In this document: positions 36,045 through 44,302 of the stretch, in pieces
Layout: every line of letters starts with the position of its first letter
Position numbering within the stretch: position 1 is the first letter of the stretch
Assembly (NCBI GenBank): GCA_030150045.1
Contig: JASLGM010000003.1
Location: 1-64,000 of the forward strand
Reading direction: 5' to 3'
Length of the DNA stretch: 64,000 nt
Source of the DNA: Taishania sp.
GTDB lineage: Bacteria; Bacteroidota; Bacteroidia; Flavobacteriales_D; Crocinitomicaceae
Made by a program: the position numbers and the translations under genes
Notes under the pieces: model-generated
Databases searched by the model: none
Seen by the model: only the letters and a program-made list of their open reading frames with translations
What the model was told of the DNA's origin: nothing

Positions 36045-36302
36045 TTAGTTTCTTTTGTGACGACCGTAACGAGTTTGGAACTTGTCGATACGTCCTGCAG
36101 TATCCACGAACTGTTGGATTCCTGTGTAAAATGGGTGTGACTTGTGAGAGATATCCAATTTCACTAATGGATATTCGTTACCATCTTCCCAAACGATAGT
36201 TTCAGTAGATGAAGCACAAGATGGGCATACGAAAGAATAGTCGTTAGACATATCTTTAAATACCACTAATCTGTAATCTGATGGATGTATATCTTTTTTC
36301 AT
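36045..36302 (-). CDS. rpmE2: 50S ribosomal protein L31 type B
   Basis: An 85-residue protein with [20 protein letters not shown] at the start and [20 protein letters not shown] at the end, the type B form. Type B usually lacks zinc ligands, yet here the middle carries CPSC ([13 protein letters not shown]), a possible two-cysteine remnant of a zinc site. It has its own promoter and terminator. Confidence 0.95.
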   Translation of the reverse strand: MKKDIHPSDYRLVVFKDMSNDYSFVCPSCASSTETIVWEDGNEYPLVKLDISHKSHPFYTGIQQFVDTAGRIDKFQTRYGRHKRN

Positions 36303-36343
36303 TTCGAATAATTATTATCTATATCAATTCCCTAAACGGAGTG

Positions 36344-36371
36344 CAAATTTAAACATTTATTTTGAATACAA
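36344..36371 (-). promoter_or_regulatory. Bacteroidota-type promoter of the L31 gene
   Basis: On the minus strand TTG (36369-36371), a 17-base spacer and TAAATTTG (36344-36351) match the consensus, 41 bases before the ATG. Confidence 0.65.
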
Positions 36372-36444
36372 AGAGTAAAATTATAATTTTTATTAATTAA
36401 ATCCGTTGTTTTAAGTACTTTTATTATTTACAAATGCTATCAAC

Positions 36445-37872
36445 ATGTTAAAAAACAGCACTAACGTCTTAATTTACACTTTCTTAATTCTAATCGCTAG
36501 TGTAACTGCGTTGACCACTTCTTGCAAGAAAAAAAATATTCTCGGAAATGGAAATCTAGCATTCAGTAAAGATACGGTTGTTTTTGATACCATTTTCACA
36601 AATACAGGTTCAACCACCAAACAATTAAAAGTCTATAATCGTTCCAAAGACGGAATGACCATTGACGAGGTCCGTTTAATGGGTGGGCAAAACTCTGTTT
36701 TTCGATTAAATTTTGACGGACTAAGTGGCACTCATTTTGGCGCAACAGAAATCGAATCCATGGATAGTCTTTTCCTTTTTATAGAAGTAACGCTTAACGT
36801 AAATGGGGGAAATCTACCTATGGTGGTAGAAGATTCCATACTTTTTAAAGCAAACGGAAAAGAACATTTCATCATTTTGGCTGCATGGGGACAAGATATG
36901 TATTACCACTACTCTGATCTTTCGGGACCGGCAACGGGCTGGGACCTAAATTTTGGTCAATGGCAAAACGATAAACCTCACGTTATATATGGCGCTGCAT
37001 TTGTAGATTCAGCAAAAACATTGACCATTCCCGAAGGAACGCAAATCCACTTACATAAAGGTGCTTTTTTATTCAACTATAAAGGAACCTTAAATATTGA
37101 AGGCACAGCTCAACGTCCCGTTGTCATTCAAGGTGACCGTTTGGAAAGTTTTTACAAAAATGTTCCTGGTCAATATTATGGTGTTTACATGAAAGCGGCA
37201 CGTCCCTCAACCTTTAACCATGTCATCATCAAAAACGCTACCACAGGAATTCACATTGAAGGAGCTGACCCAAGCAACGGAACGCAGCCGACATTAACCA
37301 TTACAAACAGTATCGTTCAGAGCAATACACACTATGGAATCATGAACTTTGCAGGCGGACGCATTGTAGGTGAAAACCTCGTTATTGCCAAAAACGGCAT
37401 TCACGCATTCATGAATTTGGCTGGAAGCGCCTTTCAACTTAACCACTGTACTTTCCTTGGCTATGGTCTAGGCACGAATCAATCGGCGGCGGTTGGCATC
37501 AGCGATTACTATCATTCGGCAACACAAAGTTTTGTAACGGACATCACTGGATCAATCACCAACTCTATCATTCACGGAAATTTGGAGTATGAATTTGCAT
37601 TGAACTTGGACAATATTGGAACCAACATTTTACTGTTTGACAACAATTTAATTAAGAATAAATCTCCCCAAATCCAAAATGGGGTAACAAGCAATAATTT
37701 CTGGAACATTGACCCGAAAGTGAAGAACCAAAATGATTTTGATTTCACCTTAAATCCGGACTCGCCATGTAAGGAAAAAGCATCACCACTTTACCCTACC
37801 GCTGGAAACACAGACATTCGTGGAGATCTTCGCCATTCAATTGCGACTTTAGGAGCGTACGAAATTCAATAA
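36445..37872 (+). CDS. Beta-helix lipoprotein
   Basis: This 475-residue protein has a lipobox near residue 27 (LTTSC followed by KKKN), so it should be lipid-anchored. An N-terminal beta-sandwich-like region (VFDTIFTNTGSTTKQLKVYN) is followed by a right-handed parallel beta-helix (TLTITNSIVQSNTHYGIMNF, FQLNHCTFLGYG). It ends in DPKVKNQNDFDFTLNPDSPC and DIRGDLR, the ending typical of choice-of-anchor Q / right-handed helix proteins. Ligand unknown. A weak hairpin (ATTAG/CTAAT with T run) follows the stop. Confidence 0.82.
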   Translation: MLKNSTNVLIYTFLILIASVTALTTSCKKKNILGNGNLAFSKDTVVFDTIFTNTGSTTKQLKVYNRSKDGMTIDEVRLMGGQNSVFRLNFDGLSGTHFGATEIESMDSLFLFIEVTLNVNGGNLPMVVEDSILFKANGKEHFIILAAWGQDMYYHYSDLSGPATGWDLNFGQWQNDKPHVIYGAAFVDSAKTLTIPEGTQIHLHKGAFLFNYKGTLNIEGTAQRPVVIQGDRLESFYKNVPGQYYGVYMKAARPSTFNHVIIKNATTGIHIEGADPSNGTQPTLTITNSIVQSNTHYGIMNFAGGRIVGENLVIAKNGIHAFMNLAGSAFQLNHCTFLGYGLGTNQSAAVGISDYYHSATQSFVTDITGSITNSIIHGNLEYEFALNLDNIGTNILLFDNNLIKNKSPQIQNGVTSNNFWNIDPKVKNQNDFDFTLNPDSPCKEKASPLYPTAGNTDIRGDLRHSIATLGAYEIQ

Positions 37873-37929
37873 TTAGGATAGTTTTTCTAATCATTTTTTG
37901 GGCATTTCCCCTTAGCCAAAGTAAACTTG

Positions 37930-38033
37930 TGAGCTAAGGCGTCAGGCTTTCCGTTATTAGTCCTCGTCCCTACCCAAATACTTGGGCAGGGAACTGTGGG
38001 CTAGCCACTCCAATCCTTAATGCGCATCGCCAC
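37930..38033 (-). repeat. Hairpin intergenic element, family C copy 2
   Basis: On the minus strand it opens GCGCATTAAGGATTGGAGTG and closes CGGAAAGCCTGACGCC, both as in copy 1. The central stem is CCCTACCCAA (37968-37977) with TTGGGCAGGG (37982-37991), one mismatch. It lies 57 bases after the beta-helix gene. The gap 37873-38367 holds this, family A copy 5 and a terminator; the rest is AT-rich with nothing visible. Confidence 0.65.
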
Positions 38034-38125
38034 TTCGGAAATCTATTTTCTTTTCTACTTCTGGGATTTTTTTAGTTCAAGATTGCACACTTTTTTATGC
38101 TTTCTTTTTTTAAAAAACAGATCTC

Positions 38126-38271
38126 CAGCCAGGCCGTAACGCGATAGCTAAACAAAATGAAAAAGGGGTGAACGTGAAATTACCGCTGCGACCAAAGGAA
38201 GCACGTGGTAAGTCACTTGTGAACCCTTTTACATGCGTTTACTAAAGCGTGAAGTCCGTTAAGGCTGCCAA
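38126..38271 (+). repeat. Palindromic intergenic element, family A copy 5
   Basis: CCAGCCAGGCCGTAACGCGA opens it; the apex is TGCGACCAAAGGAAGCA and the end TTTACTAAAGCGTG then GGCTGCC. ATGAAAAAGGGGTGAAC on the left matches the complement of GTGAACCCTTTTACAT on the right almost completely, one of the best-paired copies. Confidence 0.88.
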
Positions 38272-38310
38272 ATCGCTTTTATCTAATCGCTTTTAACCAT
38301 TTTCAGGTAT

Positions 38311-38346
38311 AAAAAAACCACGTTTTCAACGAATGAAAACGTGGTT
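38311..38346 (-). terminator. Terminator of menB and the 59-codon gene
   Basis: AACCACGTTTTC (38317-38328) and GAAAACGTGGTT (38335-38346) form a perfect 12-base stem, followed on the minus strand by seven T. Confidence 0.88.
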
Positions 38347-38367
38347 TGTAAATTTTTCGTCATTTAC

Positions 38368-38547
38368 CTACACTCTCTTCCACAAAATAATGTAGCCTAC
38401 GAGTGTAAAAATAAAAAACACAAGGTATAAGAATCCAAAGAAACTGTTTACCGACGTGCCCACAGAGGCCAAGGCAATCAAGTGTGCTAGAGCCACAAAG
38501 GCCAATGCTATCAAGCCTTTTTTCAGAATACCGCTTCTTGTTTTCAT
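38368..38547 (-). CDS. Small two-helix membrane protein (59 aa), unknown function
   Basis: An ATG at 38547 opens a 59-codon frame ending in TAG at 38368. The product starts MKTRSGILKKGLIALAFVAL and has two hydrophobic helices (about residues 11-28 and 35-54), with basic residues at both ends (KTRSGILKK and WKR). It starts 15 bases after the menB stop on the same strand and is followed by a perfect-stem terminator 21 bases past its stop, so it is positioned as the second cistron of the menB transcript. I do not recognise a family. Confidence 0.75.
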   Translation of the reverse strand: MKTRSGILKKGLIALAFVALAHLIALASVGTSVNSFFGFLYLVFFIFTLVGYIILWKRV

Positions 38548-38562
38548 ACTTTATTTATTAAG

Positions 38563-39399
38563 TTAAGGAAATTTTGGGAATTTAGAAAAATCTCTTGGTC
38601 TTTTTTCCAAAAAGGCGTTTCTTCCTTCTACGGCTTCTTCGGTCATGTAAATCAAGCGTGTTGCTTCTCCAGCATACACCTGTTGTCCAACCAAACCATC
38701 ATCAATAAGGTTAAACGCAAATTTTGACATTTTTACAGCCGTTGGACTTTTTGTTAAAATCTCTTGTGCCCAGTCAAATGCTGTTTGCTCCAATTCATCA
38801 TGTGGTACTACGGCATTCACCATTCCCATTTCAAAAGCTTCTTGTGCCGAATAAGATTTACCAAGGAAGAAAATTTCTCTTGCTCTTTTCTGTCCTACTT
38901 GGCGCGCTAAATAGGCTGAACCAAAACCACCATCTACACTGGCTACGTCTACATCTGTTTGTTTAAAAACGGCATGTTCTTTACTTGCAAGCGTAAGGTC
39001 ACAAATGACGTGTAAACTATGTCCACCACCTACTGCCCATCCTGGAACAACGGCAATCACCACTTTGTTCATAAAGCGAATTTGACGTTGTACATCTAAT
39101 ATGTTAAAGCGATTTACACCGTCTTCACCTTTATATCCTGTAGTAGATCGTACGCGTTGGTCGCCACCTGAACAAAACGCCCATCCTCCGTCTTTTGGCG
39201 AGGGACCTTCGCCACTGATAAGTACAACTCCTATTTCTTGAGATTCATGTGCAATAATCAAAGCGTCGAGTAATTCAGATACTGTTTTAGGTCGAAATGC
39301 ATTCCTTACTTCAGGTCGGTTAAATGCAATGCGTGCTACGCCATCACACATCTTAAATGTAATATCTTGATATTCTTTAATGGTTGTCCAAGCAATCAT
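38563..39399 (-). CDS. menB: 1,4-dihydroxy-2-naphthoyl-CoA synthase MenB
   Basis: A 278-residue crotonase-fold enzyme with the MenB segments FNRPEVRNAFRPKTV, WAFCSGGDQRVR, VPGWAVGGGHSLHVICDLTL and DVASVDGGFGSAYLARQVGQ, and the C-terminal RNAFLEKRPRDFSKFP. It closes the naphthoquinone ring in menaquinone synthesis. The ATG at 39399 is preferred to the TTG nine bases upstream. No other men genes lie in this window; a 59-codon membrane-protein gene follows. Confidence 0.96.
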   Translation of the reverse strand: MIAWTTIKEYQDITFKMCDGVARIAFNRPEVRNAFRPKTVSELLDALIIAHESQEIGVVLISGEGPSPKDGGWAFCSGGDQRVRSTTGYKGEDGVNRFNILDVQRQIRFMNKVVIAVVPGWAVGGGHSLHVICDLTLASKEHAVFKQTDVDVASVDGGFGSAYLARQVGQKRAREIFFLGKSYSAQEAFEMGMVNAVVPHDELEQTAFDWAQEILTKSPTAVKMSKFAFNLIDDGLVGQQVYAGEATRLIYMTEEAVEGRNAFLEKRPRDFSKFPKFP

Positions 39400-39576
39400 A
39401 TGATTCAAATTTTAGCCTAAAAATAACAATTTAGATTGATTAAGGAAGTAGATGAAGTGCTTACACACTGTTTTTTTCTACTGAAAGTCATTCGTACATA
39501 TCAGGTATTTTTTGGACAGTGCTGTTTTTGCCATTCACCTTAAGTATTTTACCAAATGTCACTTTGCAAAATGGAA

Positions 39577-39606
39577 TTGCTGGAGAAGGTTGTACATTTA
39601 GCTTTG
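39577..39606 (+). promoter_or_regulatory. Bacteroidota-type promoter of sppA
   Basis: TTG (39577-39579), a 19-base spacer and TAGCTTTG (39599-39606) match the consensus, 16 bases before the ATG at 39623. Confidence 0.7.
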
Positions 39607-39622
39607 CATAAATTTCATAATC

Positions 39623-41425
39623 ATGGCAAGAAAAAAATCTTTATTTGGGCGTATCTATTGGCCTAGTTTATTAGCTGTATTAACTGCATTTGCAATTAGT
39701 ATGGTCTTTTTCCTTTTTATTATCGGAGGAATTATTGGTGCGATTGGTGCGTCTGCAGTGAGCAGTAGCACAATAAAAGTGGATAAAAATTCTATTTTGC
39801 ACATGAAGCTTGATGGTTATATTGGAGAGAAAAGTAACTCTGATTTTAATCCGATGGCAATGAAAGTGAGCACTACTTTAGGATTAAGTGATATTCTTTA
39901 TGGTCTTGAAGAAGCAAAGAAAGACGATAACATTAAAGGTGTTTTCTTGGAGTTAGGAAACGTTTCTTGTGGATATGCTACGGCAAAAGAAATCCGTTCA
40001 GCAATAAAGGATTTTCAATCTTCAGGTAAGTTTGTTACAGCATACAACTCTGGAGAATACATCGGTTTAGGAAAATACTACATTTCTTCAGCTGCTAAAG
40101 AAGTATATGGTTTTCCAACATCGACTATGCAATTTGTCGGATTAGGAAGTCAACTATCTTTCTACAAAGGTGCTTTGGATAAATTTGGTGTTGAAATGCA
40201 AATTGTCCGTGGATCAAACAACGATTTCAAAAGCGCCGTAGAGCCTTTCTTTTTAACAAAAATGAGTGACTCTAGCCGTCATCAAATGCAAACGTATGTA
40301 GACAATATTTGGTTAGCTATGCGTGAAGACATTGCCGAAGATCGTAAAATCAGTGCGAATGAATTAAACACATTAGCGGATGAAATGAAGATCAAACGTG
40401 TAAAAGATGCTGTGAATTACAAGTTAATGGACGGAAATAAATACCGTGACGAAATACTTGCGATGTTGCAAAAGAAAGTAAACGTAAAAAATCTTGATGA
40501 TTTAAACCTTGTTCCATTTGAAAAATATGCACGCAGCAAATTTAAAACAGATCAGATCATCAACAAAAACGATAAACCGAATATTGCCGTAATCATTGCA
40601 GAAGGAGAGATTTCCGTAGAAGGAAAAGGTATTTCTTCTCGTAAACTATGTGCACTAATTAAAGAAGCTCGTGAAAATGAGAGTATTAAAACAGTGGTTC
40701 TACGTGTAAATTCACCTGGAGGAAGTGCATTAGCAAGTGATGAGATCTGGAGAGAAATAAAACTAACAAATGCTACAAAGAAAGTAATCGTTTCAATGGG
40801 TGACGTTGCCGCATCAGGAGGTTACTATATTGCTTCTCCTGCGGTTCGTATCTTTGCTGAAAAAACAACAATTACAGGTTCTATCGGTGTATTTGGAATG
40901 ATCCCATACACAGGAAAGTTAATGGAAGATAAAATTGGAATTACTTTCGACGAAATCAAAACAAACAAACACGCTGTAATGTCCACCAACAGAAAAATGA
41001 CACCAGAAGAATTTAGTTTGGTACAAGCCGAAGTAGATGATATATATGGTGATTTCTTAAACCGTGTATCTGAAGGCCGTGCCATGACTACCGAACAGGT
41101 TAATGTTTATGCAAGAGGTCGTGTTTGGACCGGTTCTGATGCTGTACGAATTGGTTTAGTTGATGAAATTGGTGGTATTCGTGAGGCAATTAAATATGCT
41201 GCAAAAACAGCAGGAATCAAAGAAATCAAAACATTATACTACCCAATCGTTGACAGCGATCCTTTTCAAGCGATTTTAGAACAAATTGGTGAAACGGATG
41301 CGAAATTTGAAATGCAAACAGATTTACCAGTGGAGATAAAAACAGCAATTGACCAATGGAATGTGATTAAAAGTCATTCTGGAATTCAAATGCGTTTACC
41401 TTTTACGTTACAACCATTAAACTAA
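39623..41425 (+). CDS. sppA: Signal peptide peptidase SppA, 67-kDa type
   Basis: A 600-residue protease with one N-terminal membrane helix (about 11-43) and two ClpP-like halves. The nucleophile Ser is in MGDVAASGGYYIASPA of the second half, and the general-base Lys is in GEYIGLGKYYISSAA of the first half, as in the Ser/Lys dyad of long SppA. LRVNSPGGSALASDEI forms the oxyanion region. It degrades cleaved signal peptides in the inner membrane. Single-gene transcript with promoter and terminator. Confidence 0.94.
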   Translation: MARKKSLFGRIYWPSLLAVLTAFAISMVFFLFIIGGIIGAIGASAVSSSTIKVDKNSILHMKLDGYIGEKSNSDFNPMAMKVSTTLGLSDILYGLEEAKKDDNIKGVFLELGNVSCGYATAKEIRSAIKDFQSSGKFVTAYNSGEYIGLGKYYISSAAKEVYGFPTSTMQFVGLGSQLSFYKGALDKFGVEMQIVRGSNNDFKSAVEPFFLTKMSDSSRHQMQTYVDNIWLAMREDIAEDRKISANELNTLADEMKIKRVKDAVNYKLMDGNKYRDEILAMLQKKVNVKNLDDLNLVPFEKYARSKFKTDQIINKNDKPNIAVIIAEGEISVEGKGISSRKLCALIKEARENESIKTVVLRVNSPGGSALASDEIWREIKLTNATKKVIVSMGDVAASGGYYIASPAVRIFAEKTTITGSIGVFGMIPYTGKLMEDKIGITFDEIKTNKHAVMSTNRKMTPEEFSLVQAEVDDIYGDFLNRVSEGRAMTTEQVNVYARGRVWTGSDAVRIGLVDEIGGIREAIKYAAKTAGIKEIKTLYYPIVDSDPFQAILEQIGETDAKFEMQTDLPVEIKTAIDQWNVIKSHSGIQMRLPFTLQPLN

Positions 41426-41446
41426 ACGATAAGTTAAATATATATG

Positions 41447-41481
41447 ATCCCTGTAGCTTTTTGCTACAGGGATTTTTTTTT
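41447..41481 (+). terminator. Terminator of sppA
   Basis: ATCCCTGTAGC and GCTACAGGGAT form a perfect 11-base stem around TTTTT, followed by nine T. Confidence 0.9.
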
Positions 41482-41573
41482 GAATCACTTTTATTTTAAC
41501 ATCATAAAAATCCTATTATCACTTCCTTTTGTCTACTTTTACTCATGAAATACTGTTAGCACTTACACATTTT

Positions 41574-44192
41574 ATGATAAAACGAACGTCGTATATTCCC
41601 CTTACCTTTCTTTTACTTTTACCATATTTTATTTTTTGTCAGACCTTCAATGATTCTTTACATCATCATCTACATCATAGTACATCAAAACAAAAAAGTG
41701 TAATTCTTTTAGAGATAGCAAACGCTTTTCTACTATCCCATGCTGATTCTTCTCTTCATTATGCAAAACAAGCAAAAGAATGGGCGAAGAAAGAAAATCA
41801 AGCGGTAGAGCTTATTCGTTCTTATTCTCTTATGGGAGAAGCGTATCAAAAATTGAATTTCCCAAAAGAAGCACTTTCTAGTTACTTTACAGGTTTGCGT
41901 ATTGCTGAAACAGCAAATGAAAATGGATTGGCTGGTACAATATTAAATGGTATTGGTACCTGTTTCTTCTACGCTGGTGATATGCCTAAGGCAGAATACT
42001 ATATACGAAAAGCAGCTTTAGCTAAAGAAAAAGCTAATGATTTTCAATATTACGCCTTTATCTCCGCCAATTTAGCTGCGATCCAAATTATGGATCATAA
42101 ATTAGATCAAGCCATTAATACACTAAAACAAACGGAGAATAGCTTGATCAAAAAAAAACAAGATGCTTACTTGGCAACAATCTACAATTCCCTTGGTGCA
42201 GCATACCAATCTAAAAATCATGACTCTTGTATTTTCTACTACGAAAAATGTTTAGCTATCGCAGAACTTAACAAAGATCTATTAACACAAATGACTGCGT
42301 TACAAAATATTGGAGATTTTTATTTTTTTAAAAAAAGGTATCAAGAAGCTTTATCGTTTATGAAAAAAGCAATGGGAGTAAATGATTTACGACCTGAAGA
42401 TCAGTACAAAGTAAATATCTACAATCGCATTGCCTCGGTTTTTGAAGCTATAGGAGATTACAAAAACGCCTTCCTTTACAAATCCAAAGAAATGGATGTC
42501 CACGAAAGGTTGTTTTCCATTGCAAAAGAAAAGGAAATCAATGAATTAGAAATCAAATACCAATCAGAGAAAAAAGAACAACAATTAGCACGTAACAAAG
42601 AAGAGATTGCCCACGCAAAAACACAACGTATACTTTTAGTATTCGGTTTTTCAGCATTATTTCTTTTCACTTTTGGTTTCTTCTACTTCCTCTTACAAAA
42701 GCGAAAAATTAAACAGCAATTAGAAGCAGAAAAATTAAACATCCTTGAAAATATAGTACATGAAATAAAAGCACCACTCACATTAATCAATGGTCCCATC
42801 CAAATTCTAAAAGAAGAAGCGGAACCTTTCCAAAAAGAACAATTATTTCTTATGGAAAGAAATGCTAAAAAACTAATTCAATTGGTTGAGGAACTTTTAT
42901 CCGCTTCTAAAATCGAAAAAGGAACTTTTATAAACGAACATCGTATTGGAAATCTATCTCATTTTTTAGAAGAAACTTTATCTTTTTTCAGCGATGAGGC
43001 AAAAAACAATGAACAGAAATTCATCTATTCATCAACATTATCTAATGACAACTTTGTTTTTCCAGCAAACTCCATAGAAAAAATTCTTTTCAATTTAGTC
43101 GGGAATGCTTTTAAATATAGCCTTCCCAATTCAACTATTAAAGTTAATTCCTATTTAAATGAACAGCATTTAATTCTTCAAATACAAGATAACGGCCCCG
43201 GAATTCTTGAAAAAGATCAAAAGAAAATATTTGAGCGTTTTTATCGTGGTCAAAATAGTCAATTTACATCAGGGACAGGCATTGGTTTATCAATGGTAAA
43301 GGAATTAATCGATGTTTCAAAAGGTAAAATTAATTTCACAAGTCATTCGGGAGGCACTTTTTTTGAAGTTCAGATTCCGGTATCATCTTCATCGGTCACA
43401 AATTTTCAAATAGAAAAAGAGGACACCCTTCCTCTACTTTTACTCGTAGAGGACGACATGGATCTAGCGCAATTCACTTGTACTATTTTATCTAATACAT
43501 TTAATATCGTCCATGTTTCCAATGGCAAAACAGCTTTAGCTTTTCTCGAAGATCAATTACCTTCTTTAATCCTCTCTGATATAGTAATGCCAGAAATGGA
43601 TGGTATCTCTTTACTAGAAAACATTCGTGCAAGGGAAATAACCAATCACCTTCCTGTGGTTTTACTTTCTGCAAAATCTGCTTTAGATACCCGACTATCA
43701 AGTCTTAGTCACGGTGCAGACGCTTATTTAGCTAAACCTTTTTCTCCTGAAGAATTACGTTTGACGTTGAGAAATATTCAATCCCGTATGGATCGTATTC
43801 AAGCGAGTTATCTTGAACAACAACAAGAAAAACAATACCAAGTTTTAAACTTTCAGGAACGCGTGCAGAACAAACATGCTTACGTAAACAAGTGTATAGA
43901 AAAAGTAGTATGCAACATTGAAAACAGCACCTACTCTGTAAATGAACTTGCAGAGGATTTAGCAGTAAGTCGAAGTCAACTTCATCGAAAACTCATCGCA
44001 TTAACGGGATATTCTACTAGTCATTTCATCCGAATGATTCGGCTAGAAAAGGCTAAAGATTTATTACAAAACCAAGAAGGAAACATCACAGAAGTTGCTT
44101 ACTTATGTGGTTTCAGTAGTCAATCTTATTTCACCAAAACATTTACCGAACACTTTGGAGAATCACCAAGTAAATTCCAAAAAACTCAATAA
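41574..44192 (+). CDS. TPR-containing hybrid sensor kinase / receiver / AraC regulator
   Basis: The protein is 872 residues from the Met at 41574, which starts a good signal peptide (MIKRTSYIPLTFLLLLPYFI); the 15 codons above it are unlikely to be used. Domain order: periplasmic tetratricopeptide repeats (about 50-330); a membrane helix (about 358-378); HisKA with the phospho-His in IVHEIKAPLTL; HATPase with NLVGNAFKY, DNGPGI and GTGIGLSM; receiver domain LLLVEDDMD with phospho-Asp in ILSDIVMPEMDG and KPFSPEE; and a C-terminal AraC helix-turn-helix. A complete sensor-to-DNA pathway thus sits in one protein anchored in the inner membrane. The sensory part has no sugar-type propeller, so the signal is unknown. 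The next gene, a surface protein on the same strand 110 bases downstream, is a plausible target. Confidence 0.9.
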   Translation: MIKRTSYIPLTFLLLLPYFIFCQTFNDSLHHHLHHSTSKQKSVILLEIANAFLLSHADSSLHYAKQAKEWAKKENQAVELIRSYSLMGEAYQKLNFPKEALSSYFTGLRIAETANENGLAGTILNGIGTCFFYAGDMPKAEYYIRKAALAKEKANDFQYYAFISANLAAIQIMDHKLDQAINTLKQTENSLIKKKQDAYLATIYNSLGAAYQSKNHDSCIFYYEKCLAIAELNKDLLTQMTALQNIGDFYFFKKRYQEALSFMKKAMGVNDLRPEDQYKVNIYNRIASVFEAIGDYKNAFLYKSKEMDVHERLFSIAKEKEINELEIKYQSEKKEQQLARNKEEIAHAKTQRILLVFGFSALFLFTFGFFYFLLQKRKIKQQLEAEKLNILENIVHEIKAPLTLINGPIQILKEEAEPFQKEQLFLMERNAKKLIQLVEELLSASKIEKGTFINEHRIGNLSHFLEETLSFFSDEAKNNEQKFIYSSTLSNDNFVFPANSIEKILFNLVGNAFKYSLPNSTIKVNSYLNEQHLILQIQDNGPGILEKDQKKIFERFYRGQNSQFTSGTGIGLSMVKELIDVSKGKINFTSHSGGTFFEVQIPVSSSSVTNFQIEKEDTLPLLLLVEDDMDLAQFTCTILSNTFNIVHVSNGKTALAFLEDQLPSLILSDIVMPEMDGISLLENIRAREITNHLPVVLLSAKSALDTRLSSLSHGADAYLAKPFSPEELRLTLRNIQSRMDRIQASYLEQQQEKQYQVLNFQERVQNKHAYVNKCIEKVVCNIENSTYSVNELAEDLAVSRSQLHRKLIALTGYSTSHFIRMIRLEKAKDLLQNQEGNITEVAYLCGFSSQSYFTKTFTEHFGESPSKFQKTQ

Positions 44193-44261
44193 AAACAAGG
44201 GTTTGCAACAATAATACACAAAATTGCAACACGCAGACATATCCTACAATTTACTACAAAC

Positions 44262-44269
44262 TACATTTG
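44262..44269 (+). promoter_or_regulatory. Promoter -7 box of the repeat-built T9SS protein gene
   Basis: TACATTTG matches TAnnTTTG and lies 33 bases before the ATG at 44303; it overlaps the alternative upstream start, which favours 44303. No TTG is found at the normal -33 spacing. Confidence 0.4.
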
Positions 44270-44302
44270 TGGGGTTTAATTATTCAAGAAATCTCATCCT
44301 TT

